Assembly: GCA_050950645.1 (NCBI GenBank)
Contig: JBMNHZ010000002.1
Location: 62,001 to 126,000, forward strand
Direction of reading: 5' to 3'
DNA: 64,000 bases
DNA from: BRH-c25 sp012519325
Lineage (GTDB): Bacteria > Bacillota > Clostridia > Lutisporales > Lutisporaceae
In this document: one piece after another, positions 46,328 through 55,017 of the stretch
How the letters are laid out: each line of letters opens with the position of its first letter
How positions within the stretch are numbered: the first letter of the stretch is position 1
Notes under the pieces: model-generated
The model's input: only the letters and a program-made list of their open reading frames with translations
Databases searched by the model: none
What the model was told of the DNA's origin: nothing
Made by a program: the position numbers and the translations under genes

Positions 46328-46476
46328 TATTGATTTAAATTATTGACATAATTCGATTTAGAGATTATCTGGAGATTACTGGTTTTAAGAGATTTCAGAA
46401 GATAGAACTTAACATATTAAATTCAGGATAGAATTCCTACCTTTTTAAAGAAGTATAACTGTGCTTAAAGAAAGCT

Positions 46477-46668
46477 TTAGACACATACAATTTCTTTATC
46501 TCTCTTTCCATGTAATGAATCTTCGGTGTTTTGGGAAGTAAATTTTCTATATTGTTCTACTCTTTGCCTTTTATAAGTATCATCTTTCCATTTACAGTTA
46601 TTGCATGAGTATTCACCGAAATAAGAATTAAATTCTATTAGGCAACCACATTTTGGACAAATAATCAT
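46477..46668 (-). CDS. Small zinc-ribbon protein
   Basis: The 63-residue protein starts 3 bases after the stop of the deaminase gene, with GGAGG seven bases upstream, so it is translated as part of that operon. Two CxxC knuckles (CPKCG at residue 4 and CNNCKW near 22) form a zinc ribbon; the rest is basic and polar. I recognise no family. Its fixed position behind the anti-phage-type deaminase makes it a candidate accessory subunit. Confidence 0.65.
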   Translation of the reverse strand: MIICPKCGCLIEFNSYFGEYSCNNCKWKDDTYKRQRVEQYRKFTSQNTEDSLHGKRDKEIVCV

Positions 46669-46670
46669 AA

Positions 46671-47831
46671 TTATACCTCCAAAAATCTAAAATATCCATT
46701 AAAGGTAATACCTTCAAAAGGCTCTTGTGTAACTTTATTATCAGATAAAATCTTTTTAGCTTCCTGCATTGGATATGGCTCTAAATATACTATACTTGAG
46801 ATACCAACTTGTACTATTTTGTTTGCACACAAATTGCAAGGGTAAGTAGTTGTATAAATGGTTGCACCTCTTAGGGCTGTTGAACTACCAAATCTTGCTA
46901 CGTTTAAAATTGCGTTTTCTTCCGCATGCAGCGATCTGCAATAGTCTAGTATTTTAAAGTTTTGTTGAAAAAGGCTAATAACAGTCTCTTGCAGTTTTGT
47001 ATCAGAAATTGCCTTTTTTATTTCTGAAGAAAAATTGTTTCTTAAAAAATCCCGATAACAGGTTCCCCATTCTTCTTCACATTTTGTATGATCAACTGGC
47101 ACTTCGTTGTATCCAGAACTAAATATGTTACCATACATATCAACTATAACTGATCCAACCTTCCTTTTCAAACAGCTAGACCTCAGACTATTTGCATAAG
47201 CCATGGACATTATAGCTTCTCTTTCAGATGGTTCAAATGTGATTTCACCATTAATCAAGCGAATAAATTTATCTATCTTTGCTTTGAGTGTATAGTAATA
47301 TTTACTTTTGGGCTCAAAACTTTTATTATTTGATACAATATAATCAGCCATATTGTAACAATCTCTTACTCGCTGGCCATATTCTATACTTTCATTACTG
47401 TCTCTTTCATCATCAAGGTGGAAAAATCTTTCGTCATCATTGTAATTAGCTTTGATTCTCTGCCATCTAGTTTCATAATCAGCAAAAACGGCGATTAAGT
47501 AGAATCGGCCGTATTTTGAATTTAAAAATTTTGCTTCCTTAGGGTTCCTGATACCATCAATAACCCAATTTTTACTTCCGTCTTTTTCAATAATTTTGGA
47601 TGCTCTAACAGCTAAATAATCTGAATGGCGAGTTTTTCTAATATTATTTCCATATTCTTGCATATCATGCCTGTTAAATTCACATTTTGCTCCATTATTT
47701 TCTTCAGAATATATATCCCGCAAGATCTGAGAGAGCGAAATATATTTATATCCCATTTTTTCAATGAACTCTTTTGCAATATAAGTGCAGCCACTCCCGA
47801 ACGAACCTGTAAATCCTATTATTGTCCGCAT
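46671..47831 (-). CDS. AvcD-like anti-phage deoxycytidylate deaminase with N-terminal P-loop domain
   Basis: The 386-residue protein fuses two domains. Residues ~1-190 are a nucleoside-monophosphate-kinase-like P-loop domain (GFTGSFGSGCTYIAKEF, later WVIDGIRNPKEAKFL). Residues ~210-380 are a CMP/dCMP deaminase with the zinc site HAEENAIL and PCNLC. This architecture is that of AvcD and related dCTP deaminases, which drain dCTP/dCMP during phage infection. Vibrio AvcD is longer (~530 residues). The ribosome site is weak (GGTGAT). It lies in an AT-rich patch next to a tRNA gene, as defence genes often do. A housekeeping dCMP deaminase is unlikely because of the fused N-terminal domain. Confidence 0.8.
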   Translation of the reverse strand: MRTIIGFTGSFGSGCTYIAKEFIEKMGYKYISLSQILRDIYSEENNGAKCEFNRHDMQEYGNNIRKTRHSDYLAVRASKIIEKDGSKNWVIDGIRNPKEAKFLNSKYGRFYLIAVFADYETRWQRIKANYNDDERFFHLDDERDSNESIEYGQRVRDCYNMADYIVSNNKSFEPKSKYYYTLKAKIDKFIRLINGEITFEPSEREAIMSMAYANSLRSSCLKRKVGSVIVDMYGNIFSSGYNEVPVDHTKCEEEWGTCYRDFLRNNFSSEIKKAISDTKLQETVISLFQQNFKILDYCRSLHAEENAILNVARFGSSTALRGATIYTTTYPCNLCANKIVQVGISSIVYLEPYPMQEAKKILSDNKVTQEPFEGITFNGYFRFLEV

Positions 47832-48202
47832 TATTTAAATCACCACGTTATTGTTATATAATATATAATTATTGTTCTACATATGCCTATCAAATTCCTT
47901 CAAAAATTGCCATATATTACTAAATTTATTTGTATTTAAATACTAATCCTACAAAGACAAAAATAGAGGCTGCTATGTCTGTTTTGAATCTGAAGAAGTT
48001 TTCATTTTGTTCAATGTCATCCAATTTATTGGCTGATTTTCCATCTGGTATTTCAATTCCGCTTCTTTTTCCAAAGCTTCCATAAATGCCAAAGCCTTAA
48101 TTATAAATTTAGTGCATATCCATCAACTTGTTAGCTTATGATAATTAATTTGATAAGTTGGCAGGCAGGCACCATAAAGTTAATTAATTTTTGCAAATAG
48201 TA
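47832..48202. other. AT-rich region without a supported gene, upstream of the deaminase
   Basis: About 370 bases of AT-rich DNA. The minus strand has an open stretch 47973-48083 that would give a 36-residue peptide (MEALEKEAELKYQMENQP...), without a good ribosome site, which may be a gene remnant. In Vibrio, the AvcD toxin is held in check by the AvcI RNA encoded just upstream; an RNA could be encoded here, but I see no homology to support it. Confidence 0.4.
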
Positions 48203-48260
48203 TTGACATATAAAAAATATAATGCTACAATCTGAATGAACAAAAAAAATATTCATTCAG
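48203..48260 (+). promoter_or_regulatory. Promoter and operator of the TetR gene
   Basis: TTGACA (48203-48208), 17 bases, TACAAT (48226-48231). It is followed at once by the dyad CTGAATGAA-N11-TTCATTCAG (48232-48260), which covers the expected transcription start. The same dyad type recurs before apbE, so this is probably the autoregulatory TetR operator. Confidence 0.8.
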
Positions 48261-48279
48261 AGAAATGGAGGCAGGTTAC

Positions 48280-48870
48280 TTGACAGATAAAAAAGCAGAT
48301 ATATTTAGTGCAGGAAGAGAGCTGTTTTACTCTAAAGGCTTCAAAAACACAAATGTATCGGATATAGCAAAGCTTGCCGGGATAGGGGTCGGTACTTTTT
48401 ATAACTACTATTCTTCCAAAGAGGAGCTGTTTCTTGAGGTTTTCCTCAAGGAAAACGAGGATCTGAAAAAGCACTTGTATGAATCTGTTGATTTGAATGA
48501 TGATCCCATAGATTTTGTCACAAAACTTGTAACAAAGAACATCGCTGAAATGAACTCCAATCTGATACTGAAGGAATGGTACAACAGGGAGCTCTTTAGC
48601 AAATTGGAGCAGTACTTTTATAACCAGGGTGGTTTGAACAGTATTGATGAATTAATGAAAAGCGGCAAACTGGAGCTAGTCAGGCAGTGGAAGGCCGAGG
48701 GGAAAATGAGGAAAGATATAGATGATGAAATGGTATGTGCTATTTTTGATTCTATACAGTATATAGATATTCATAAATTTGATATTGGGCTTCAATATTA
48801 TCCGAAGATTTTATACTATATAACAGAGTTTGTAATGAAAGGTTTAACTGATTGCCCAAAACAGGAATAA
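48280..48870 (+). CDS. TetR-family regulator
   Basis: The TTG at 48280 is chosen because GGAGG (48267-48271) is eight bases before it; ATG 48265 overlaps that site. The ~196-residue protein has the TetR DNA-binding domain (residues ~5-50: IFSAGRELFYSKGFKNTNVS, DIAKLAGIGVGTFYNYYSSK) and a helical ligand domain of usual size. Matching dyads lie before its own gene and before apbE, so it very likely represses itself and the ApbE/FMN-binding pair. Confidence 0.9.
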   Translation: MTDKKADIFSAGRELFYSKGFKNTNVSDIAKLAGIGVGTFYNYYSSKEELFLEVFLKENEDLKKHLYESVDLNDDPIDFVTKLVTKNIAEMNSNLILKEWYNRELFSKLEQYFYNQGGLNSIDELMKSGKLELVRQWKAEGKMRKDIDDEMVCAIFDSIQYIDIHKFDIGLQYYPKILYYITEFVMKGLTDCPKQE

Positions 48871-48896
48871 ATTTGGGCCATTATTTTGCTTATATG

Positions 48897-48923
48897 CGAA
48901 TGAACATAAAAAATATTCATTCG
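48897..48923 (+). promoter_or_regulatory. Second TetR operator, before apbE
   Basis: CGAATGAA-N11-TTCATTCG has the same half-sites and the same 11-base spacer as the operator before the TetR gene. A small hairpin (TTGCCCAAA/TTTGGGC, 48852-48879) just upstream can end the TetR transcript. Confidence 0.78.
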
Positions 48924-48943
48924 GACAAGGAGAGGAATAATAA

Positions 48944-49912
48944 TTGATAAAGCATGAGGAAGCCTTTAAATCAATGCACTTTGGGATGAACACAGTGATG
49001 ACACATTGGGCTTTCGGCAGGTATGCGGCGGAATCCCTAAAGGCAGTCTGCAAAGAAGCTGAAAGGTTGGAAAAAAAGCTCAGCCGATTTATACCAAGCA
49101 GCGAGATTAGCAGGATCAACAAGTCTGCAGGTATGAGATCAGAAAGGCTTGGCGGTGATACATATGAGGTGCTTTCACGGGCTGTCGAGTTCTCAATATG
49201 CAGCCAGGGTCTTTTCGATGTCACAATTGGGCCTTTGGTAAGCTTGTGGAGCAACAGCAGGGGGTCAATGAAACCTCCTGAGGATTTAAGCATAAGGCGG
49301 GTTCTTCCATTGGTGGATTATACAGGCTTGCAGCTTGATCCCTACAAAAAAGCTTCCGGACTGCAAAAGGAAGGCCAGTCCATTGATTTGGGGGAAATAG
49401 GAAAAGGATTTGCCGGCGACAGGTTTTTGGAGGTATTCAGCAAATATGGTGTAAAATCAGCTCTCACAAATATTGGAGGAAATGTTGCGGCTTTAGGAAC
49501 AAAGCCTGATGGTTCCCCGTGGCGTGTGGGTATCCGTCATCCCAGAAAAGAAAACAGCTTGATAGGATTTGTTTCTGTGTCCGACAAAGCAGTGGTTACC
49601 TCCGGTGATTATCAGAGATACTTCATTGGCAGCGACGGTAAAAGATATCACCATATTCTTGATCCGACTACCGGGTATCCGGCAGAATCAGGGTTGGTTA
49701 GTGTGACTGTTGTTGCAGACTGCTCAATGGATGCTGATGCATTATCAACTATATTGTTTGTAGCCGGAATAAATAAGGGAATCAAATTTTTAAAAGAGTT
49801 TCCCGGAGTCGAAGCAGTCCTTATTGATATGAATCTGACAGTACACATTACACGAGGGCTTAAAGACTGCTTCCAGGCTGGCAAAGGAATAAACACAGAA
49901 ATTCTGAATTAA
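48944..49912 (+). CDS. apbE: FAD:protein FMN transferase ApbE
   Basis: TTG start with AAGGAGAGG upstream. The 322-residue protein matches ApbE: MGMNTVMTHWAFG-like start (FGMNTVMTHWAFGRYA), LSRFIPSSEISRIN near 45, SIDLGEIGKGFAGDR near 150, ALTNIGGNVAALG near 180 and the Mg-binding GYPAESGLVSVTVVADCSMDADALSTILF near the end (shown in family as ADxDALST). It attaches FMN to Ser/Thr of target proteins. There is no lipobox, so it acts in the cytoplasm or lacks an export signal. The next gene encodes a likely substrate. Confidence 0.92.
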   Translation: MIKHEEAFKSMHFGMNTVMTHWAFGRYAAESLKAVCKEAERLEKKLSRFIPSSEISRINKSAGMRSERLGGDTYEVLSRAVEFSICSQGLFDVTIGPLVSLWSNSRGSMKPPEDLSIRRVLPLVDYTGLQLDPYKKASGLQKEGQSIDLGEIGKGFAGDRFLEVFSKYGVKSALTNIGGNVAALGTKPDGSPWRVGIRHPRKENSLIGFVSVSDKAVVTSGDYQRYFIGSDGKRYHHILDPTTGYPAESGLVSVTVVADCSMDADALSTILFVAGINKGIKFLKEFPGVEAVLIDMNLTVHITRGLKDCFQAGKGINTEILN

Positions 49913-49929
49913 TGTAAGGAGAGGTCAAA

Positions 49930-50355
49930 GTGAGAAGAAAGGAGAGATCAAGAATGGCAATGATTATACCGGCAGTATTGGTAACTATAGTTGGATTGGT
50001 TTTGGGAGGTGGGATACTTTTTACAGCGGGAGAACGGAGGGAAGCCAAAAATCTTCCGATAGCTGTTGTGGATTTCAATAATCTTAATGACGGAACATAT
50101 GTTGGAGAATATGAAGGCGGAATGTACAAATGGAGAGCCAATAAAACTGAGGTTACTGTATCCTCCGGAAAGGTAACGGATATAAAAATACTAGAGCATA
50201 AAGAGAATAAGAAGCCTGAATTCACCAATAAGCTGTATGATAGGGTAATTGAAGCTCAATCACTGCAGGTTGATACTGTCAGCGGTGCGACACTTACCTC
50301 AAAGGCTTATCTTAAGTCGGTAGAAAATGCACTGAAGCAAGCTCAGAAAAAGTAA
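49930..50355 (+). CDS. Membrane-anchored FMN-binding domain protein, likely ApbE substrate
   Basis: GTG start with AAGGAGAGG upstream, 17 bases after apbE. The 141-residue protein has one N-terminal membrane helix (IIPAVLVTIVGLVLGGGILF, residues ~12-31) and an outside FMN_bind domain. The flavinylation motif DTVSGATLTSKAY lies near residue 116; the threonine of SGATLT is the expected covalent FMN site. Such proteins carry electrons across or along the membrane in extracellular electron transfer or reductase systems. If the domain is outside, ApbE without an export signal is a small puzzle. Confidence 0.88.
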   Translation: MRRKERSRMAMIIPAVLVTIVGLVLGGGILFTAGERREAKNLPIAVVDFNNLNDGTYVGEYEGGMYKWRANKTEVTVSSGKVTDIKILEHKENKKPEFTNKLYDRVIEAQSLQVDTVSGATLTSKAYLKSVENALKQAQKK

Positions 50356-50408
50356 AAGAGTATCAAGAATATAGAAGAGAATTGAAATCGGCGGAATATT
50401 TTTCGAAA

Positions 50409-50432
50409 ATGGCGCATTGCAGCGCCTTTTTG
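50409..50432 (+). terminator. Terminator of the apbE operon
   Basis: GGCGC-ATTGCA-GCGCC followed by TTTTTG. Confidence 0.8.
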
Positions 50433-50567
50433 TTATGGTTATTTGTTAAAAAAGTCGAAATTTGATATAATTTATGATAATATATAACAAAAGATTTAAG
50501 AATTGGTTGATTAATGGTATAATTTAACTGGAACATATAAAATGTTATAGTTTGGCAGGTGAAGTTA

Positions 50568-51059
50568 ATGTATAGAATTAACTGCGAAAGCATAGGGGAT
50601 GTAAAAAAGTACATATGGTATTACAGAAAGGACAATAAAGAAAACGGGCCTTTTACATATGAAGATATTGTTAAGATGGTAAGTGAAGGGGTAATTGGGC
50701 CTGATGACTACGTATTGAAGTTTGGTAACAGGAAATTTATGAAGGTATCTGAGGTAGAAGGTCTATCTGAGATACAACCATCGCCTGAGGGTCAGGTATC
50801 TTCTGAAACTGAGGAAAATATTGAGAACAACGAGAAGGCAGAAGAGGCGAAGGAAAAGCAGCATGAGGAAATAAAGGAAGCGGTTCCTGAAATAAAAAAG
50901 GAGAAAATAAAAGAAGACTACTATATTGTACATGACAATAGAGGCAGGTATATTCAGGGCAAGCATAAAAAAGAATCCTTCGGACAGAAAATAGCGTTAA
51001 TAATTGCTTGTGTTGTGGGATTATATTTTATTGCTGTTCTATGGATATTGCTGTCTTAA
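50568..51059 (+). CDS. GYF_2/DUF4339-type protein with C-terminal membrane anchor
   Basis: ATG 50568 with CAGGTGAAG upstream. The ~163-residue protein begins with a GYF_2-like fold (WYYRKDNKENGPFTYEDIVKM, residues ~17-37, then IGPDDYVLKFGNRKFM). A long Glu/Lys-rich low-complexity linker follows (~75-120), then a short basic domain and a C-terminal helix (ALIIACVVGLYFIAVLWILL). The soluble part faces the cytoplasm. It probably mediates peptide contacts; the partner is unknown. Confidence 0.78.
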   Translation: MYRINCESIGDVKKYIWYYRKDNKENGPFTYEDIVKMVSEGVIGPDDYVLKFGNRKFMKVSEVEGLSEIQPSPEGQVSSETEENIENNEKAEEAKEKQHEEIKEAVPEIKKEKIKEDYYIVHDNRGRYIQGKHKKESFGQKIALIIACVVGLYFIAVLWILLS

Positions 51060-51070
51060 TAGATTTTTTA

Positions 51071-51095
51071 AAGCCTTGAACTTCAAGGCTTTTTT
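51071..51095 (+). terminator. Terminator after the GYF_2 gene
   Basis: AAGCCTTGAA and TTCAAGGCTT form a perfect 10-bp stem followed by T-tract. Confidence 0.88.
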
Positions 51096-51165
51096 CTTTA
51101 CAAAGATTTTTCATTGTTCAAATAATTGACGGTATTAGCGATAGAATAGTAGTAATAAAAGGTGT

Positions 51166-51291
51166 TTGAGGGATTTAGGGTATCACTTCTGGCCGGAAGG
51201 CAGTATTTATGGAAAGCCTGTAGACGAATATAAAGGTAACCGCATAGAAGAAAAGGCTTTAGGTGCAGAACCGAGATGTCAAAAAGTATAA
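51166..51291 (+). other. Possible gene fragment left of the integrated element
   Basis: A short open frame reads as protein-like text (YHFWPEGSIYGKPVDEY, then KALGAEPRCQKV, stop at 51289). No good ribosome site is seen and it is closed upstream by a stop near 51150, so it looks like the 3' end of a lost gene. I do not recognise the family. Confidence 0.35.
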
Positions 51292-51298
51292 AAACTAA

Positions 51299-51341
51299 GA
51301 CTTGAAAACATAGTAATTTCAATGTTATTATGTAAGGGTTG
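51299..51341. repeat. attL repeat
   Basis: This copy contains TTGAAA, 18 bases, TATTAT, so it is still a possible promoter reading into the element. It differs from the right copy by one additional A. Between it and the ISLre2 gene (51342-51472) there is only AT-rich DNA and a small hairpin GGAAGAGG/CCCCTTCC. Confidence 0.8.
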
Positions 51342-51472
51342 TTACTTAGAGTATAATTTTCATTGGCAAAATAATTGGCAAAAATAAAAGGAAGAGGCAA
51401 AAACCCCTTCCCATCATACAAATCAAACTGTAAAATGTAATTGCTAAGAAAACATAGACAGGAGTGATTTGT

Positions 51473-52927
51473 ATGATTGATATAATTGTAAATGAAAAGG
51501 ATTTATCATTCAATAGGTTAGAAAAGGAAATTTATGCTTATGGATGCCAGATAGCTCGCGAAATTCTTAAAAGTGTTTTAGAAGCAATGGATAAGAGGCT
51601 TGCAGAAGAAAGAGATAAATCAAAATATAGACATAGAGGAGGGAGGGACACATCAATAAAAACCCTTATGGGAGAAGTCGAATTTTCCCGTGTAATTTAT
51701 GAAAGTAAAGATGATGAAGGCAGAAAATCATTTATATATTTGTTGGATGAACTTTTGGGATTCGATACGATAGGGCTGATATCGACAAACCTGGCGGAAA
51801 AGATAGTAGAAAACGCCAGCATAACATCTTACCGTAATGCTGCAGATAATATAACTGAGCTAACGGGACAAAGTATCAGCCATGGCGGTGTATGGAATGT
51901 GGTTCAAGCTTTAGGGCAAAAGGTAAAAGAAAGTGAAACCGAACTGGCTAAAGCAGCAGAGAAGAATCAATTGTGTGGGGAAAAGGAAGTTCCGGTTCTT
52001 TTTGAAGAGGCAGACGGGGTATATATAAATATACAAGGGAAGGACCGCCCGAAGTCAGGCAAGAAGCTTGAAATGAAAGTAGCCGTAGCATATGAAGGCT
52101 GGAAAGAAGTCAGCAAGAATAGATACGAACTGGTAAATAAAGTAGCCTGTGCAGGCTTTGAAGATATATCTGAGTTTTACAGAATAAAAGAAGCAATGAT
52201 AGCAATGGAATACAATGTCGATGAGATACAAATGAGGATACTTAATGGTGACGGAGCTGACTGGATAAAGCATGGTATAGATGATACAGTACATTATCAG
52301 CTTGATCCTTTCCATAAAAATAAGGCAATACTGAAAAGTGTAAGGGATGCGGAACAAAGAAAAGCCATACTAAAACTTTTGAATAACAACGAAATTAATG
52401 AGACTTTAACATATATTGCGGGATTAGTAAATAATGCAGAAGACGAAAAAGAGCAAAAGAAGCTTAAGGGATTATACTCATATTTTAAAGAAAACCGAGA
52501 CGGCTTAATACCTTACCAGGAAAGAGGGTTAGATATTCCAAAGCCCCCTTTAGGGATAGAGTACCGCAATCTCGGGACTATGGAACATCACATATGTGAC
52601 ATAATATCCCAGAGGATGAAACATCGTAAAGCAAGCTGGAGTATCGAAGGAGCTAATAATTTAGGTAAGTTATTAGCTGCCAAGGCGAGTAAACGATTAA
52701 ATGAGGTTGTTGAAAGGTTTTCAAAGATTGTATTACCGGAAGAAAAAACTGCGGAGATAATTCAGATACTAAGTGCATCGAAAGCTCCTAAAAAAGACGG
52801 GAAAGGTAAAGACGGGAATATACACAAGGGGCAAAGACCATTTACGAATTATCCAGTTACCAATGGGAGGAAAGCAATACGCAGCATGTTTGACATGAGA
52901 AATTTCACCGATTTAGTCTATAGGTAA
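51473..52927 (+). CDS. ISLre2-family transposase (UPF0236)
   Basis: ATG 51473 with AGGAGTG upstream. The 484-residue protein matches ISLre2 transposases throughout: YRHRGGRDTSIKTLMGEVEF near 55, EKIVENASITSYRNAADNI near 110, the catalytic-type FEEADGVYINIQG near 185, LNGDGADWIKHG near 260 and HHICDIISQRMKHRKASWS near 375. It appears intact. Exact IS ends could not be fixed. Confidence 0.92.
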   Translation: MIDIIVNEKDLSFNRLEKEIYAYGCQIAREILKSVLEAMDKRLAEERDKSKYRHRGGRDTSIKTLMGEVEFSRVIYESKDDEGRKSFIYLLDELLGFDTIGLISTNLAEKIVENASITSYRNAADNITELTGQSISHGGVWNVVQALGQKVKESETELAKAAEKNQLCGEKEVPVLFEEADGVYINIQGKDRPKSGKKLEMKVAVAYEGWKEVSKNRYELVNKVACAGFEDISEFYRIKEAMIAMEYNVDEIQMRILNGDGADWIKHGIDDTVHYQLDPFHKNKAILKSVRDAEQRKAILKLLNNNEINETLTYIAGLVNNAEDEKEQKKLKGLYSYFKENRDGLIPYQERGLDIPKPPLGIEYRNLGTMEHHICDIISQRMKHRKASWSIEGANNLGKLLAAKASKRLNEVVERFSKIVLPEEKTAEIIQILSASKAPKKDGKGKDGNIHKGQRPFTNYPVTNGRKAIRSMFDMRNFTDLVYR

Positions 52928-52966
52928 TATAACTAAACATAGCGTTTATGCCGCGAAAGCCTATTT

Positions 52967-53073
52967 ACATGGGGTGGTACCCTCTGGTAAAATCTTGGCG
53001 GCGGAAAGACGCATAAAATATAGGCTAATTCCGCCTAAAAACAGGAGTCCAGAGGGTACAGGGGTCCCCATGT
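52967..53073. repeat. Long inverted repeat downstream of the ISLre2 transposase
   Basis: ACATGGGG...CCCCATGT and TACCCTCTGG...CCAGAGGGTA are nested arms (52967-52987 with 53049-53073), and GGCGGAA/TTCCGCC pairs inside. It probably marks the right part of the IS or a regulatory hairpin. The following stretch 53074-53460 holds no gene; a CCGCCTGACAGGGCGG hairpin lies at 53290-53305. Confidence 0.65.
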
Positions 53074-53460
53074 CAATAGGAACGTGGAATAAATGCGATC
53101 AAATTTACAAATACATTTACAAAAAATTTGTATGAAGGAAAGTTGCCAACATTTACTTGACAGTAACAGTAATTTATTGTTGATTGAGAGGTCACACCGT
53201 CTATGATACTCTCTTAACAAGGAGACCTCATCCATCCGATAGCAAAGTTTTTACACTTTTGGGCGTGATAATGGGTCATTACTGCCACACCGCCTGACAG
53301 GGCGGCAAGCGTCGCTAAACAGATTGGCCAATATTAGAAGCACGATTTCTACAATAACGAGCGACTTGATAATAATGCAGCGCAATAATTCTAATGGGTA
53401 TAAAGAATAAGTGATTACTTTAATATTAGTATTATGAAAAATGTATAAGGGGGATATAGT

Positions 53461-53892
53461 ATGAAAAGTAAGGAAGCAACTAATAGAATAAGTTTAACCA
53501 TAATTCTTAATATTGTCCTAATAATCACCTTAATCATACTTTATAATATGTATCATATGGCAGTTCAAGAAGCAGAAGAAAAGGATCTGACTTTAGAAGA
53601 AATAAAGAGTCAGTTGTCAAACATTTACGATGTTGGGTTAGATGTTAATGAAGAATTAGCTTACATAAAAAAACTATTGGGCAATATAGAGGAAGCCTAT
53701 GATAGTTCAGCAACAAATATCGAAAGTTTTAGGGATGGTTATACTGATTGGCGTCAGATTGCAGAGAATCTTGAAAGTATATATCCTCAAATGGGTAGCG
53801 ATATAGGTGATATAAATAACGGAATATACCGTATTGGGGAATGTATCTCGAAAGTTATAGATTATACTCGCACTAAAACGAAGCAATACTAG
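53461..53892 (+). CDS. Small membrane-anchored coiled-coil protein of unknown function
   Basis: The ATG has AAGGGGG about nine bases upstream. The 143-residue protein has one N-terminal membrane helix (ISLTIILNIVLIITLIILYN, residues 10-29). A helical region rich in Glu, Asn and Ile follows, with heptad-like spacing (LEEIKSQLSNIYDVGLDVNE, then LAYIKKLLGNIEEAY). No known domain. It is cargo of the integrated element. Confidence 0.65.
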   Translation: MKSKEATNRISLTIILNIVLIITLIILYNMYHMAVQEAEEKDLTLEEIKSQLSNIYDVGLDVNEELAYIKKLLGNIEEAYDSSATNIESFRDGYTDWRQIAENLESIYPQMGSDIGDINNGIYRIGECISKVIDYTRTKTKQY

Positions 53893-54261
53893 ATAAAACA
53901 AGCTTATAAAAGATGGTATATAAACATTGCGAATTATAATGCAATTAGAGAAAATCACCCATTTGTTATGCCCATCTGAGTTGTATATGGCATAATAAAA
54001 ATACAGAACTTGGCAGCCACTTCACCAGGAGTGAAGCTTCACTAGGGGGCAGTACTTGGGTACGGTTCAAGGATGTCGTGAGTGCGAACCCGTTATATTT
54101 AATAAACTCATAGGTATAAAAAACTCACTACTAAGTATGGAAAAAGAAAAAGAATTTACCAAATATCTGCTGAAAACTGCTGATAACCCGGCAAATATAA
54201 GGATGTAACTATTAACACAACAAAAAAATGTCTTAAAAGGCAAAACAGGAGGTCGATATTT
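53893..54261. other. Non-coding stretch inside the element
   Basis: No convincing gene. It contains a hairpin CTTCAC-CAGGA-GTGAAG (54022-54038) and a GGTTC/GAACC pairing around 54064-54091. A short frame at 54138-54209 (MEKEKEFTKYLLKTADNP...) lacks a ribosome site. Nothing here matches an RNA family I know. Confidence 0.4.
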
Positions 54262-55017
54262 ATGAAAAAAACAATAGCAATCCTTATTATATTGGCAATG
54301 TCAATAACTTCTGTTGTTGCAGCGGATGCTGTGACGAATCAGAGGGAAATAACAGTAACTATAGATGGACAAGCAGTAAGCTTTCCGGATCAAAAGCCTT
54401 ACATCGAAAATAGTCGTATTTTAGTACCTGTTAGATTTGTTACAGAGTCCCTGGGAGCAGAAGCCGAATGGCTGCAAATAGAACAAAAAGTCAAAATAAA
54501 AAAGGATAACGAACTCATCGAGCTGGTGATCGACCAGAGTGAAGTAAGGGTAGGCAGTAAAACGGTCCAGCTGGATGTACCAGCAAAGATACAAAATAGC
54601 AGGACAATGGTTCCGTTAAGGTTTGTATCTGAGGTACTCGGTGCAGGTGTGGAATGGGATCAGGCTACATATACAGCATCTATTACAATAAACAAGGACG
54701 ACCTGCTCAGCGTACCCTTAATTAGTGAGGCGAAGGTGGATATAGGGGTGCCAGAATCAACTATGGATTTTACTATTAAGTTTTTTCTGGACAAGCCTAT
54801 GGAGCCACAGTATATTGATGCCGAAAACCTACTTAAATCCAGGTTCGGAGAGAATAATTCAGCAATAGAATCTGTATTGGATTATTTAAGGGTAAAAGCA
54901 GAGAACCCATTTGGCAAGCCGAATTTAGCATGGGAAATAAAAGATAGAACCATTACAGTAACCTGGGGACTTGACTCGACGACGTTCTGGCTATTTGTTA
55001 TGAAAAAAGATATGTAA
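54262..55017 (+). CDS. Secreted protein with copper-amine-oxidase N-terminal (stalk) domain
   Basis: ATG with CAGGAGG upstream. The 251-residue protein has a signal peptide (residues 1-21, ending SVVAADA). Two tandem CuAO_N1 repeats follow (residues ~30-145), recognisable from SRILVPVRFVTESLGAEAEW and SRTMVPLRFVSEVLGAGVEW. The last ~100 residues are of unknown type. Such domains are common on clostridial surface proteins and are not oxidases by themselves; they may bind the cell wall or other proteins. Confidence 0.85.
   Translation: MKKTIAILIILAMSITSVVAADAVTNQREITVTIDGQAVSFPDQKPYIENSRILVPVRFVTESLGAEAEWLQIEQKVKIKKDNELIELVIDQSEVRVGSKTVQLDVPAKIQNSRTMVPLRFVSEVLGAGVEWDQATYTASITINKDDLLSVPLISEAKVDIGVPESTMDFTIKFFLDKPMEPQYIDAENLLKSRFGENNSAIESVLDYLRVKAENPFGKPNLAWEIKDRTITVTWGLDSTTFWLFVMKKDM

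Noticed and set aside
47973..48083. 36-codon minus-strand frame (MEALEKEAELKYQ...) upstream of the deaminase
   Set aside because: No convincing ribosome site and no recognised family; kept only as a remark within the intergenic entry.
51060..51298. Possible riboswitch left of attL
   Set aside because: No stem or core pattern of a known class could be matched; part of it reads better as a gene fragment.
54138..54209. 23-codon frame in the element
   Set aside because: No ribosome site, no homology recognised, lies in non-coding AT-rich DNA.
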